From contig JAPOVQ010000026.1 of NCBI GenBank assembly GCA_026708035.1, positions 1 to 64,000 of the forward strand: a DNA stretch of 64,000 nucleotides, in the 5' to 3' direction. This document shows, one piece after another, positions 34,954 through 44,209 of this stretch. The position numbers were made by a program, and so were the translations under genes. The stretch's first letter is position 1. Each line of letters starts with the position of its first letter. Under the pieces are notes generated by a model that did not search any database, was not told the origin of the DNA, and worked only from the letters and a program-made list of their open reading frames with translations. The DNA comes from Chloroflexota bacterium (GTDB taxonomy: Bacteria > Chloroflexota > UBA11872).

Positions 34954-37053
34954 TCATCGCCGACCGAGTAGCCTGCCCACCATTCCGTTCCGCCGCCTGT
35001 TGAGGTTTCTGCCGAGAAACTCTTCCAATTCGGGACGGTTAAGAACAGTTCGTGCGCCGACGCTGGCATTGTCGTCAATCAGAGTGGAGGGAACGTTTTC
35101 CCAATCGAACTCGCGACGTCCGAAGGTGTCGGTCTGCTCAATCACGATGACTTTGTCTTTCTCAAGTATCCAGCCGCTGGACTGATTGCCCTCCTTCTTC
35201 ATCCTCGTGGCCCGCCTGAGCAGGTGGTCCACTTGGGCCTTAACCCGCTCATGCCGTTTCTCGGCGTAGTCGTTCCACCTGATTGGGACGCACCACTTGG
35301 GCGGGCTTTCCGCCAGCAGGTCGGCAACGAGACCTGAGAGGATGGTGGAGGAGAACTCCAGCCAGTCGTCGGGCACTGGCGTTACGTCGAGCCGGGCCAG
35401 CGTCCTCCTGAGGTACTCCCGGTACAGGTTGGAAGAAAGGCCCCGGCGCACCTCCTGAATCTTCAGGTGCAGCTCGTGCCGCAGGCTCTCCTTGTAGGAA
35501 GGGAGGGCGGTGGTGGTGTAGATCATCAGGCTGCGCTTAACGATCTGGTCGGTGAAGGCCTTTAACTCCTGATTCATGGAGAGGACGAAGCAGGGGTACT
35601 CGGAGACCAGCGGTGGCACCTCGTCCTTGATTACGTCCTCGCCGTGGTTGCGAATGGCGGGCCTGCCGATATCGTCGAAGACGGCGGGGAACCGCCGGTA
35701 GGCGTGCTGAATGTCCCAGAGCCTGCGCTTGGTGAACTCCCGCTTGTCCACGTTGTAGGCCCTTCCGAACATGGAGGTCATCAGCGTCTCTATGAGGCTG
35801 GACTTCCCGCAGGAGGGCTTTCCGTAAACGATGGCAACGGACGGGTACCTGAAAATGTCGCCCTCGTGGCCGGCCAGGGTCCGCATGTCGCACATGAAAG
35901 GTGAGAAGTAAAGCCACGACCAGAGGATGAAGTAGTCCCGCTGGAGCCTCTCCACCCCCATGCCGCCCTCAAAGGTGCCCTCGTAGTTGCCGAAGAATTC
36001 CACCAACAGCTTCGCGTCGTTCCTGGCGGAGTCGAGGTCAGCTTCCAGTGAGAACGGCTCGCGGAAGAATGTGACGGTCTTCGCGTCTCTGTCGATCGAC
36101 AGCTCCCGGTGGTCGGCCTCCTCCTCCGTCTGGACGACGCGGATGCGGCTGTACTCCTTGACGATCCGGCGCCTGATATCGCGTGGTATCTGCTGCCTTC
36201 CGTTGCGGGGCGCCGGGATGAGGTTGGCCACCACCGGGGGTACGGCAGCCTTCATCCTCTCTATCCGCTCAATCTGGTGGGGGACGCTCATGTGGACGGC
36301 ATTGCCGTTCGGTCCCTCCTCGTCGCCTGAGTCGATCACCAGGGTGGCATGGTCGTCAAGGGCCAGAACGGGGACTTCAGTAAGGCTTATCTCAGCGTGC
36401 TCAATCCGCTCCGGTGGCAGGGGCATCTCGTCGGAGGCCTGGTCCCTGATGGACTGGTACATGCCCACATAGTGGCCCCAGGCGGCTTCGTCATCATCGA
36501 AACAGACCAGGGTCTCGGACTGTCGCCCGCCGAAGGCGGTCTCCGACAGGTTGGCCGATCCGATGAGGACGCGAGTGCTGCCGGACTCCGTGTTGTCCAA
36601 GAGGTACAGCTTGGCGTGGGCTATCTGCTTGCGCAGCACCCGGAACCGGGCCTGTCCCTTCCTGACCCGCCTCAGGATCGAGGCGTGGCGCTCACTGGGC
36701 AGGTTTCTGATGGCCGCCCGGGCGTCGCCGATGGCGACCTGTTGGAAGGCCAAGACGTCCCTCAGGGTGTGCAGGATGTTCTCGCACCCGAAGACGCACT
36801 CGAAGTCGCTAAAGCTGTGCTCGTCCAGGAGTCGGACGATGGCGCTTGTCCCTGCCGAGTAGGTGAGGATGCGGATGCGGTCGTAGCCGTCAAAGATCGA
36901 CCAAGAGAACTTAGTCTCGGACTGGAACCGGGCGCGGGCCACACGCAAGCCCGTGCCGTCGTCTAGGTCGAAGCTCAGAGTCTGTTCGGGTCCGGGGCCG
37001 CTATGCTTCAAGCCATTCTCCTCAGATTCCGCCGCGACTCGGCCAATCGGCAT
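34954..37053 (-). CDS. Single-chain phospholipase-D-like nuclease plus AAA-type ATPase, candidate defence protein
   Basis: Intact 699 aa. N-terminal PLD domain (about 40-215) with one complete HKD motif: H146-x-K148-x4-D153 (IAHAKLYLLDN) and the following GSANLSETAF (165-174). One motif implies a dimeric active site, as in Nuc-like and restriction PLD nucleases. A 180-residue linker leads to a P-loop ATPase (about 395-520): Walker A GKPSCGKSS (411-419), Walker B AVFDD (457-461), sensor-like FVLSMNQE (489-496). This core resembles SF3-helicase-like or phage-type AAA proteins. I know no named defence system with exactly this order. The gene is undamaged amid heavy decay, stands alone and points away from the core. 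Confidence 0.75.
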   Translation of the reverse strand: MPIGRVAAESEENGLKHSGPGPEQTLSFDLDDGTGLRVARARFQSETKFSWSIFDGYDRIRILTYSAGTSAIVRLLDEHSFSDFECVFGCENILHTLRDVLAFQQVAIGDARAAIRNLPSERHASILRRVRKGQARFRVLRKQIAHAKLYLLDNTESGSTRVLIGSANLSETAFGGRQSETLVCFDDDEAAWGHYVGMYQSIRDQASDEMPLPPERIEHAEISLTEVPVLALDDHATLVIDSGDEEGPNGNAVHMSVPHQIERIERMKAAVPPVVANLIPAPRNGRQQIPRDIRRRIVKEYSRIRVVQTEEEADHRELSIDRDAKTVTFFREPFSLEADLDSARNDAKLLVEFFGNYEGTFEGGMGVERLQRDYFILWSWLYFSPFMCDMRTLAGHEGDIFRYPSVAIVYGKPSCGKSSLIETLMTSMFGRAYNVDKREFTKRRLWDIQHAYRRFPAVFDDIGRPAIRNHGEDVIKDEVPPLVSEYPCFVLSMNQELKAFTDQIVKRSLMIYTTTALPSYKESLRHELHLKIQEVRRGLSSNLYREYLRRTLARLDVTPVPDDWLEFSSTILSGLVADLLAESPPKWCVPIRWNDYAEKRHERVKAQVDHLLRRATRMKKEGNQSSGWILEKDKVIVIEQTDTFGRREFDWENVPSTLIDDNASVGARTVLNRPELEEFLGRNLNRRRNGMVGRLLGRR

Positions 37054-37362
37054 GGGCTCGGCGGGTGCTGACTCTCACCACCATTGCGCAGCCGGCGCAA
37101 GCTGGGCGACGACTCGGACAACCCCCACGAAACAAGTTACACCCGGTCTTCGGACCGGGGAAGGATCGGAACGCCTACGAGTGGCGAATCGCCCGGGACG
37201 TGACGCACGTCTACGCTATCGACTGATCGCAAAGTCCCGACTTGCCGTCCACCGACCAGTGCGGGAGCCCGGCTGGCAACGGCAACCAAACCAGGGGATC
37301 GTCGCCGGTTTGGCGGAAACCTGGGTAGCCGCCCGCGCAATCGAGCCCCATGATGGACCACC
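37054..37362. other. Divergent gap between the PLD-ATPase gene and the HTH gene
   Basis: About 310 bp with the two neighbours pointing away, so both promoters should lie here. No convincing -35/-10 pair, operator palindrome or coding frame was found. Confidence 0.4.
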
Positions 37363-38007
37363 ATGACCCGATCACTGCCGACCCGCGATTGCAACGTCGT
37401 GACCCGCGGGAATTCGCGTCAACCGAAGAGTGACCGGCCGCTGGCCACCCGCCGCGGCCGCCATTCCCGCGAGTCGCGTCTGCGGACGCTGCAGGCGGCT
37501 CTCCGCAAGATCAACTCGGCCTGGGAGCTCTCGCAGTCGCCGCTCGCCAAGTACCGGGATCTCCAGGCGCTGGGCCAGACCCAGTTCGCCGACCGGGCAT
37601 TCCCCGAGGGCTGGGCGGTCCAGGCGGTGCTTCGCCTCGCCTGCGCCCGAGTGGCCGGCGCCCTCGATCCCCGCAAAGGCGAGTTCCTGCAGCGCTGGGT
37701 GGCCGGCGAGTCGATCGCCCGCATCGCCGCGTCAACGGGTATGAGTCGCAGCCACCTTTCGCGACGCTGGCGACCGCAGGTGCTGGCGGCCATCGATGCC
37801 GAGGTTGCCAATTTGCTGCGCGAACTGCGCGCCACTGGCGGGCGACTGGAGCACGAGGCGCCCGAGAGCAGCCAGGGTTCTCCGCCGGCCGATGGTGCCG
37901 TCACCGCGGTCGTTCGTGGATCGAGGCGCGGCGCGCGTGCTCGGAGAGCTCGTACCCGTGCTGGATGGCGACAGGCGGACCCACAAACCGCGACCCATCC
38001 GAATTAG
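37363..38007 (+). CDS. Helix-turn-helix protein (214 aa), element-borne
   Basis: Helical core AALRKINSAWELSQSPLAKY, then FLQRWVAGESIARIAASTGM followed by SRSHLSRRW, a clear sigma-4-like helix-turn-helix (about 113-137). Both termini are basic and low-complexity, so the exact start and end are less certain. It could be a DNA-binding regulator of the island; the divergent PLD-ATPase gene would be the obvious target, but nothing in the sequence proves it. It is the last accessory gene before tRNA-Leu. Confidence 0.55.
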   Translation: MTRSLPTRDCNVVTRGNSRQPKSDRPLATRRGRHSRESRLRTLQAALRKINSAWELSQSPLAKYRDLQALGQTQFADRAFPEGWAVQAVLRLACARVAGALDPRKGEFLQRWVAGESIARIAASTGMSRSHLSRRWRPQVLAAIDAEVANLLRELRATGGRLEHEAPESSQGSPPADGAVTAVVRGSRRGARARRARTRAGWRQADPQTATHPN

Positions 38008-38113
38008 CTAGAATTAGCCGGATTTCACGGCGCGACGTGTGCCACGAACGCCCCTAGCCTGGCTGGTTTGCCCCCCAGGGACGCGGGGACCGGATCCGGT
38101 CCGCCACTTCGAG

Positions 38114-38200
38114 TGGTGCCGAGGGCGGGACTCGAACCCGCACAGCCCGGAGGCCACTAGCCCCTCAAGCTAGCGCGTCTACCAATTCCGCCACCTCGGC
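38114..38200 (-). tRNA. tRNA-Leu (GAG), with encoded CCA
   Basis: Minus strand: GCCGAGGTGGCGGAATTGG, anticodon stem CTAGC/GCTAG with loop TTGAGGG (anticodon GAG), a long class II variable arm (GGCCTCCGGGCTGT), T arm GCGGG-TTCGAGT-CCCGC, acceptor closing GCCGAGG/CCTCGGC, CCA encoded. All stems pair. It marks the boundary between decayed accessory DNA and intact core, the classical position for integration, though no second copy of its 3' end was found in the window. Confidence 0.95.
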
Positions 38201-38305
38201 CGGGCGCCCGATTATAGGCGTGAACGCCCGTCACTGTCCGACCGGACGTTTGGTGCTCGCGGATGGCGTACGCTGGGCGCAATCAGACCATCGCAGAGGA
38301 AATTT

Positions 38306-38746
38306 ATGTCAAGCTCACCGCACGTCGCATGGCTGCGCCTCTCGCCGACCTCCGGGCAGAACGTGGGTGTCAGCAGCCTCAGCTTCGTGGCCGACCTGGG
38401 CATCGAAGGCGACCGCCACGCCAATCCAGAGTCGCGCAACCAAGTGCTGCTCATGGACACCGAAACCCTGGACGTGCTGGAGCTTGGACCCGGCGATATC
38501 CGCGAGAACGTCGCCACCACCGGTATCGATCTCGCATCGTTGAACGAGGGCGATCGGCTGCGCATCGGGGCGGAAGTCGAGGTGGTGATCTCACACCCCT
38601 GCGACCCGTGCTACAAGATGGACATCCTGCGTCCGGGGCTCCAGGAGGAGATCAGAGGACGCCGGGGGATGCTGGCCACCGTCAGCACCGGCGGCGTGGC
38701 CGTTGCAGGCGACCCCATCACCCTCACCGCCGCCACGGAGGCCTGA
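38306..38746 (+). CDS. MOSC-domain protein
   Basis: 146 aa. Characteristic pattern LGIEGDRHA, RNQVLLMDTETLDVLELGPG, DIRENVATTGIDLASL and the Cys-bearing HPCDPCYKMD that in MOSC proteins carries sulfur for molybdenum-cofactor enzymes, then GRRGMLATVSTGGVAVAGD. Stand-alone MOSC proteins are linked to Moco sulfuration or metal-sulfur transfer; substrate unknown. The CinA-like gene downstream (52447) is another molybdopterin-fold protein but is not linked. Confidence 0.85.
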   Translation: MSSSPHVAWLRLSPTSGQNVGVSSLSFVADLGIEGDRHANPESRNQVLLMDTETLDVLELGPGDIRENVATTGIDLASLNEGDRLRIGAEVEVVISHPCDPCYKMDILRPGLQEEIRGRRGMLATVSTGGVAVAGDPITLTAATEA

Positions 38747-38793
38747 GAGCCCCAACTCGTCCCCGCGCCGAACCCGCGCATCCCGGAGGTCGC

Positions 38794-39324
38794 ATGAATC
38801 TCTACATCCTGCGCCACGGCAAGGCTGAGCCATTTGGGCCGACCTATCCCCGGGACGATCTTCGACCGCTCAGCCTGATGGGAATGCGGCGTACCGAACG
38901 GTCCGCCAGGGGCATGGCCGCGGCCAACGTGGTCGTCGACACGATCATCTCCAGCCCGCTGCTGCGCGCGCGTCAGACCGCCGAGATCGTGCACGAGGGC
39001 CTCGGCGTCGCGGCCGATATTGAATACTCCGACGCGCTCGCCACTGGCGATCTCAACGGCATCGTCGATGCCGTGCGCGGCCATGAGCGCAACAAGGGCG
39101 TCATGCTGGTCGGGCATGAACCGACGCTCAGCCAGTTGATCTCGATTCTGGCATTCGGCGCGCCCGGCGGGTCGTTCGGCCTGAAGCCGGGCGGACTCTG
39201 CAAGCTCCAGACCTACGCCATCGGTCTGGGCCAGTGCGCCGTGGTGCGGTGGTTTCTGACGCCGAAACAGCTCGTGGGACTGGGCAGGGGCTCGCGTGGA
39301 GGCAATCGCGGCGCAGCGGCATAG
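38794..39324 (+). CDS. sixA: SixA-like phosphohistidine phosphatase (histidine phosphatase family)
   Basis: Start at ATG 38794 behind CCGGAGG, chosen over longer in-frame extensions because [16 protein letters not shown] is the exact family start. RHGKAE holds the nucleophile His, [13 protein letters not shown] the second Arg, and VGHEPTLS the second catalytic His. SixA removes phosphate from histidine phosphotransfer domains or the PTS-Ntr. 176 aa, slightly longer than usual with a short Gly-rich tail. Confidence 0.8.
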   Translation: MNLYILRHGKAEPFGPTYPRDDLRPLSLMGMRRTERSARGMAAANVVVDTIISSPLLRARQTAEIVHEGLGVAADIEYSDALATGDLNGIVDAVRGHERNKGVMLVGHEPTLSQLISILAFGAPGGSFGLKPGGLCKLQTYAIGLGQCAVVRWFLTPKQLVGLGRGSRGGNRGAAA

Positions 39325-39378
39325 GTGGGCAGAACGCCTAGGAGACCTTTGCAGAATGCAGGTCAGAAGGTGTGTATG

Positions 39379-39458
39379 CGCCCCGATCCGTTCTACAGCT
39401 CCTTCGACAAGCTCAGAGCCTGCCCCGTACTTGATACGGGGACGAACGGATCGGGGCG
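39379..39458. repeat. Interspersed palindrome, family A (CCTTCGACAAGCTCAG type)
   Basis: CGCCCCGATCCGTTC (39379-39393) and GAACGGATCGGGGCG (39444-39458) form a perfect 15-bp stem; inside are CCTTCGACAAGCTCAG and a second nested palindrome CCCCGTA-CTTGA-TACGGGG. A sister copy is at 61116-61172. Located between the SixA and PD40 genes; could form a strong transcript hairpin. Confidence 0.85.
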
Positions 39459-39547
39459 CGGCGTGGGGGATTGTTCAGTATTTCCCTGAGGCGGCGCACC
39501 GACTCCGGCGAATGCGGCGCTGCCAGTTCCCACGAGCCGCGCCTTGG

Positions 39548-40759
39548 ATGGCCAGCGGCCTGACCTGGAGCTTGGCCACAGCCCTGGCGAGTGCGGCGCT
39601 GATTCTGCTGAGCGCCTGCAACGGCGGCTCGTCGGGTGTGATTCGCGTGCCGATCGAGCGCGTCACGGTGGTCGCCACCACGCCGGCGCCGCTCCCTGCC
39701 GAGTTGCCGGTCGGTCGGCCCCGTCCCACGCCGACGGCTCCGGTGAACCTGCCACCTCCCACACCCACGGCCACCGCAACCCCCACACCCAGTCCAACGC
39801 CCGCCCCCACGGCCACGCCCAGCCCGACACCGTCTCCCACGCCGACTGCAACGCCAACGCCCACACCGAGCCCCACGCCAACGCCGACACCCGAGCCGAC
39901 GCCCACCCCAACCCCGACGCCGCCCCCTCCGAATACGCCGTTTCCGCTGCTTTGGGTCGCCTACCAGGCCGACATCGGCCGCAATCTCGAGATTTACGTC
40001 ATCGCCACGGACGGCACCGGCCAACGGCGCCTGACCATCAATCCCGCCGACGACGCGCAGCCCGCGTGGTCGCCGGACGGCTCGACTATCGCCTTCGCCA
40101 GCAACCGCGACGGCGAGTTCCGCATCTGGCTGATGGACTCCCTTGGCCGCAACATCCGCCCGCTCACGCAGGGGCCAGGCGACTCCCGACCCTCCTGGTC
40201 GCCCGACGGTTCGACCATCGCCTTCCAGTCCCAGCGCCGCGGCAGCCCGGACGTGTGGATCGTCGACGTCGAGACGGGCGAGGAGACGCTGGTCGTCGGC
40301 AGCGGCCGCGCGGAGAACTCGCCGTCGTTCTCGCCCGATGGCACTCGCATCGTGTACAGCGCCGACCGCTTCGGCCAGTTCGACCTCTTCACCATCGCGC
40401 TCGATGGGAGCGACGAGCAGCGGCTCACCGACGCCGCCGGCGCCGACCTAGAGCCGCGCTGGTCGCCGGACGGCACGCGCGTGGCCTACGCCACCATCCG
40501 CGAACGCCAACCGCACGTGGCCATCATCAACGCCGACGGCACGGGCGTCGTCGTGCTGCCGCTGTCAGAGTTCAGATACACCCTTGGCGACCGAGCCCCG
40601 GTCTGGACGCCGGACGGCGACGCGCTGGTCTACGTGACGGCTGATGGCGACTCGTCTAATCTGGCGGTGATGTGGGTGGATGGTTCGGGGCGGACATTGT
40701 TTGTATTCCGCTTTGGTGACGACTCGTCACCGTCGCTTGGCCCCGCGGTAGCGCCATGA
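39548..40759 (+). CDS. TolB-like PD40 beta-propeller lipoprotein 1
   Basis: Signal segment [20 protein letters not shown] followed by lipobox LLSACN, so the protein is probably exported and lipidated. A start at 39512 is an alternative. A proline/threonine spacer ([13 protein letters not shown] type, about 60 residues) spans to residue about 130, then six PD40 blades each with the WSPDG or FSPDG signature ([74 protein letters not shown]). Such propellers bind peptides or partner proteins outside the membrane. Stop overlaps the next gene (ATGA). Confidence 0.85.
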   Translation: MASGLTWSLATALASAALILLSACNGGSSGVIRVPIERVTVVATTPAPLPAELPVGRPRPTPTAPVNLPPPTPTATATPTPSPTPAPTATPSPTPSPTPTATPTPTPSPTPTPTPEPTPTPTPTPPPPNTPFPLLWVAYQADIGRNLEIYVIATDGTGQRRLTINPADDAQPAWSPDGSTIAFASNRDGEFRIWLMDSLGRNIRPLTQGPGDSRPSWSPDGSTIAFQSQRRGSPDVWIVDVETGEETLVVGSGRAENSPSFSPDGTRIVYSADRFGQFDLFTIALDGSDEQRLTDAAGADLEPRWSPDGTRVAYATIRERQPHVAIINADGTGVVVLPLSEFRYTLGDRAPVWTPDGDALVYVTADGDSSNLAVMWVDGSGRTLFVFRFGDDSSPSLGPAVAP

Positions 40760-42048
40760 GCCGCGGCGCGGAGATTGCCCGCCGCTCCGCGTTCTTCCTC
40801 GTTCGCATCAGCCTCTTCTGGTTCGGCCTGTCGTTCCTGTGGGGCGGCATGAACATCCAGCTGCTGCCGACGCGGGTGCCGGAGCTGGTGGACGACGAGA
40901 TCAAGGGCACCGCCATCGGGGCCATCGTGGTGGTGGGCCTCATCGTGGCCATCCTGGTCCAGCCCATGGCCGGGGCCTTCAGCGACCGGGTGCGGATGCG
41001 CTGGGGTCGGCGGCGGCCGATCATGGCGGCGGGAATCGCCGCGGCCATGCCCTGTCTGCTGTTCGTGGCCTACGCGCCCAACTACGGGCTGCTGTTCGTG
41101 GCGATGGTGCTGCTGCAGATCGCCGCCAATATCGCCCACGGTCCCTACCAGGGCGTGATCCCCGACCAGGTGCCGACCGATTCGCGCGGTCGCGCGTCCG
41201 GGTTCTTCGGGCTGGCCAACCTGATGGGCACGCTGGTCGGCGCGGGCGTCGCCGGCGCGTGGCTCAGCATGGCCGCCGAGGGGCAGGACCCCAACCCCTT
41301 CTTCGCCCCCGCGCTCCTCACCATCATGGTCGTGCTGGCCGTGTTCTCCATCGCCGCGTGGTTCGCCGTCCGCGAGCAGCGGCCGCCTGAGCAGGCGCCG
41401 TTCGAAGGCGTCTTGCGCGAGGTCCGCGTGCGGCTGAGCGAGCTGAGCCAGCGTTCCGCTTTCGCGTGGCTGATGCTCTCGCGGCTGCTCTACTTCATGG
41501 GCCTGCAGGCCATGGACAACTTCATCCAGCTATTCCTCAAGGGCGACCAGGTGGACGGCGGCCTGGCCGAGAGCGACGCCGAGTTCAAGACCACCATCGT
41601 CCTGGCGGCGGTGCTGCTGACGGCGCTCATCACGACCGTTCCCGCCGGATGGCTGGCCGACCGCTACGGCAAGCTGCGGCTGGTGGCGACGGCCGCGGCG
41701 CTGGGACTCATTGCCGCCGCCGTGCTCATGACCTCGCAGTCGTTCGTGCAGGTCGTGATCTTCGCCGCGGTGCTGGGCGTCGGCGTCGGCCTCTTTACCG
41801 CCGCCGACTGGGCCGTGGCCATCGACCTGATTCCCGACCAGCGCGCGCCCGGCTTATACATGGGCCTCTCAAACGTCGCCACCGCCGGCGGCGACGGCCT
41901 GGCGACGCTGTCCGCCGGCATCGCGCTGGACCTGTTCGGCTACCGGGCGGTCTTCGCCATGATGGCGATCTTCTTCGGCCTGAGCCTGGTGGTGCTCCCG
42001 GTCGTCCGCGCCCGGCTGGCCGCCGCGCAGGCGCCGCCGCCTACGTGA
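40756..42048 (+). CDS. MFS transporter (sugar/H+ symporter-like)
   Basis: 430 aa with about 12 hydrophobic segments. MFS loop motif appears as [21 protein letters not shown] between TM2 and TM3, and [12 protein letters not shown] in the second half. The pattern, with a long first periplasmic region ([17 protein letters not shown]), resembles GPH/SLC45-type sugar carriers. ATG overlaps the stop of the preceding PD40 gene (40756-40759), so the two are translationally coupled. Substrate not predictable. Confidence 0.8.
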   Translation: MSRGAEIARRSAFFLVRISLFWFGLSFLWGGMNIQLLPTRVPELVDDEIKGTAIGAIVVVGLIVAILVQPMAGAFSDRVRMRWGRRRPIMAAGIAAAMPCLLFVAYAPNYGLLFVAMVLLQIAANIAHGPYQGVIPDQVPTDSRGRASGFFGLANLMGTLVGAGVAGAWLSMAAEGQDPNPFFAPALLTIMVVLAVFSIAAWFAVREQRPPEQAPFEGVLREVRVRLSELSQRSAFAWLMLSRLLYFMGLQAMDNFIQLFLKGDQVDGGLAESDAEFKTTIVLAAVLLTALITTVPAGWLADRYGKLRLVATAAALGLIAAAVLMTSQSFVQVVIFAAVLGVGVGLFTAADWAVAIDLIPDQRAPGLYMGLSNVATAGGDGLATLSAGIALDLFGYRAVFAMMAIFFGLSLVVLPVVRARLAAAQAPPPT

Positions 42049-42073
42049 TGTAGCCCCCCCGCAAGCGCCCGCC

Positions 42074-42260
42074 GTCCGGCTCCCTCTCATGGGGAAAGGG
42101 CTGGGGTGAGGGGCTCCGGTGGCCGGTGGCCCAGGCGGCGTGGCGCCTGGGAGATTCGTCCTCGGCCCGTCCCACGCTGCACGCAGCGCGGGCCACCGAA
42201 GGTCGGCGGCCGCCAACAGGGAGCGCCATAACCGTCCGACATTCCGGCGAACGCCGGAAT
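42074..42260. repeat. Intergenic repeats: family D (42074-42119) and family C palindrome (42241-42260)
   Basis: GTCCGGCTCCCTCTCATGGG ... GGGTGAGGGG is a copy of the element found inside the IIG gene and at 52331. ATTCCGGCGAACGCCGGAAT is a perfect palindrome of the type seen again at 44033, 52245 and 57584. Both lie in the 346-bp gap before the second PD40 gene; no gene is present in that gap. Confidence 0.8.
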
Positions 42261-42394
42261 CCAGGCCCCGCTAAGCCCGCGCAACCCGCCTGCGCTCTTA
42301 GCCGCCCACCACAGGGAACGATTTCGCCACACCGCGCGTAGTATCCAATGGAGTACACGGCAGCCGACGCCGTGAACGCGGGCAAGGCGAAACT

Positions 42395-43951
42395 GTGAGA
42401 GCCCCTCGATCAGCATCCAGATTGGCGATAGTCCGTGCGACTCGGGCCGCAGCAACCGCTCTTGCTGTAGGGGCGTGCTTGAGTATGGCCGGCTGCGAAG
42501 CTTGGTCGGCAGCACCTGCGGAAGAGGTGATCATCGACCAGTCAGCGACCCCTCATTCGCCAACCGGGACGCCAAATGCCACTCAGACGGCGACCGTCGA
42601 GCGTCCCACGGCGACGCCAAGCCCGACCAAAGTTGTCGAAGTCGTGAAGGAGGTACCCGTTGACGCTCATCCTATGGCGCCATCGCCCTGTTACCCGCCT
42701 TCTCACAAGTCAGAAATACCGCCAGCGAGTTCGTTGCAATGGAGCCCGGACGGTGAGGAGGTTTTCTTCGCCACCGATGCCGCCGAAGTGTACGCGGTGC
42801 TGGCCGATGGAAGCCGCCTTCGGCGCCTCGTCGCGGCGTGTGGGGAATTGAGCCCAGGCTTCAAGGTGGGGCGAGAGACGCCATTCCAGGTCGCCCCGGA
42901 TGGCACTCGCCTGGTGTATGCCACGTGCGAGTACCCGCGGCCGGGGGCGGGACCGCAGCCGGACGGCTGGGACTATCGGCACGAACTGGTGGTTGCGGAC
43001 ATTGATGGCACCCAGCGTCAAAGGCTCACCACCAGCGCGGCTTTCGAGAGCTACCCAACCTGGTCCCCCGACGGCTCCCACATTGCTTATGTTTCCAGCG
43101 AGTGGGTCTCGGTCGACAGACCAGTGCCCTCACGCCACCGGACAACCCGCCTGTACATCATGCGGGCCGACGGCACCAAGCCGCAAAGGCTTGGTACCGG
43201 CTTCGACTTCGTGATCACACAACCTCCCTCGTGGTCACCGGACGGGCGCTGGCTGGCCGTCACGGGGTTCGCGAACGAGCAGGAGGATCGCAGCCAATCG
43301 GGAAACAGGCGGTGGGCGCTACACCTCATACCCACGCAGAGCGGCCGGGAGTTCCTTCGGCTGTCGGACGCCGCAAGCGGTGCATCGTGGTCGCCGGACG
43401 GCCAACACCTAGCGTTTGCCAGGCTGGATGACGCCGGACTGGCGCTTTACACCATCGCGGCGGATGCGACCGACCTCCAACGGGTGACGACGATCGGCGG
43501 GTGGGGCTCGTGGTGGAGTTCGCATCAGACTCCGAATCTCTCACATACCTGGGTCCCAATTGTGGCGTGGTCGCCAGACGGCTCGAAGATTCTTTATTCG
43601 TGCGGTGGAATATGCGTGGTCGACCTCAACGACGCTCCGGCGCGAGAGGTGCCGCCGTCCAAGGAGACGTCGTCGGCCGAGGGCGATGTCTTCCCTGCGC
43701 CGACCAGCAGGGCAGAGATACGTCCGACAGTGCTGGCCGGGGGCATGGCGGCCTGGTCGCCCGACGGCTCGCGCATCGCAATCCTCAGCAACGAGGACGG
43801 CCCGTTCGTGCAAACCCTGGCTCCCGACGGATCTGACGTGCGGATGCTGGTGGTGCAGGATAGGCAGGACCGTCTCCAGAGCGCGGACGACTTACGACAA
43901 GCCGAGATGGCCGCACGTCAGGCGGAGATCGCCTCGCGGCCGCCTACGTGA
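42395..43951 (+). CDS. PD40 beta-propeller lipoprotein 2
   Basis: GTG start. Signal ATRAAATALAVGACLSMAGC ends at the lipobox Cys (SMAGC). After a spacer, PD40 blades: SLQWSPDGEEVFFATD, QRLTTSAAFESYPTWSPDGS, PSWSPDGRWLAVTGF, ASWSPDGQHLAFARLDDAGL, VAWSPDGSKILYSCGGICVV, AAWSPDGSRIAILSNEDGPF. 518 aa. Close paralogue of the next gene (shared KILxSCGGGICVV-type blade), so the pair arose by duplication. Probable exported scaffold or binding protein. Confidence 0.85.
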   Translation: MRAPRSASRLAIVRATRAAATALAVGACLSMAGCEAWSAAPAEEVIIDQSATPHSPTGTPNATQTATVERPTATPSPTKVVEVVKEVPVDAHPMAPSPCYPPSHKSEIPPASSLQWSPDGEEVFFATDAAEVYAVLADGSRLRRLVAACGELSPGFKVGRETPFQVAPDGTRLVYATCEYPRPGAGPQPDGWDYRHELVVADIDGTQRQRLTTSAAFESYPTWSPDGSHIAYVSSEWVSVDRPVPSRHRTTRLYIMRADGTKPQRLGTGFDFVITQPPSWSPDGRWLAVTGFANEQEDRSQSGNRRWALHLIPTQSGREFLRLSDAASGASWSPDGQHLAFARLDDAGLALYTIAADATDLQRVTTIGGWGSWWSSHQTPNLSHTWVPIVAWSPDGSKILYSCGGICVVDLNDAPAREVPPSKETSSAEGDVFPAPTSRAEIRPTVLAGGMAAWSPDGSRIAILSNEDGPFVQTLAPDGSDVRMLVVQDRQDRLQSADDLRQAEMAARQAEIASRPPT

Positions 43952-44032
43952 TGTACGGCCGGTGGCCCGCGCTGCGTGCAGCGTGGGATCGGCCGTGGGT
44001 GAACAACCCAAACGCACCGCCCAGTGACCGTC

Positions 44033-44078
44033 ATTCCGGCGCACAGCCGGCCCCGGGCTCGATCCGGGGCCGGATTCC
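44033..44078. repeat. Interspersed palindrome, family C (long form)
   Basis: ATTCCGGC at 44033 pairs with GGCCGGATTCC-type sequence at 44068-44078, enclosing a second palindrome CCCCGGGCTCGATCCGGGG. It lies between PD40 genes 2 and 3. Confidence 0.75.
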
Positions 44079-44209
44079 AGATTCCGCTGAACCTTCTCAG
44101 CCGGCTGGCGGTATTCGCCGCGCCGCTCATGGAACGATTCCACCAACCCGCGCGTAGTATCTCTTGGAGCACTCGGCAGCCAACGCCAGCGCATGCGGGA
44201 GGCGGACCC

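Noticed and set aside
37419-37904. 161-aa minus-strand ORF opposite the HTH gene
   Set aside because: Composition is typical of an antisense shadow, and the plus strand carries a recognisable helix-turn-helix.
28721-38200. tRNA genes as proven attL/attR of an integrative element
   Set aside because: I found no second copy of either tRNA 3' end elsewhere in the window; the boundary role is suggestive only.
39750-39935. Low-complexity stretch as a separate repeat element
   Set aside because: It encodes the Pro/Thr spacer of the PD40 lipoprotein in frame and needs no other explanation.
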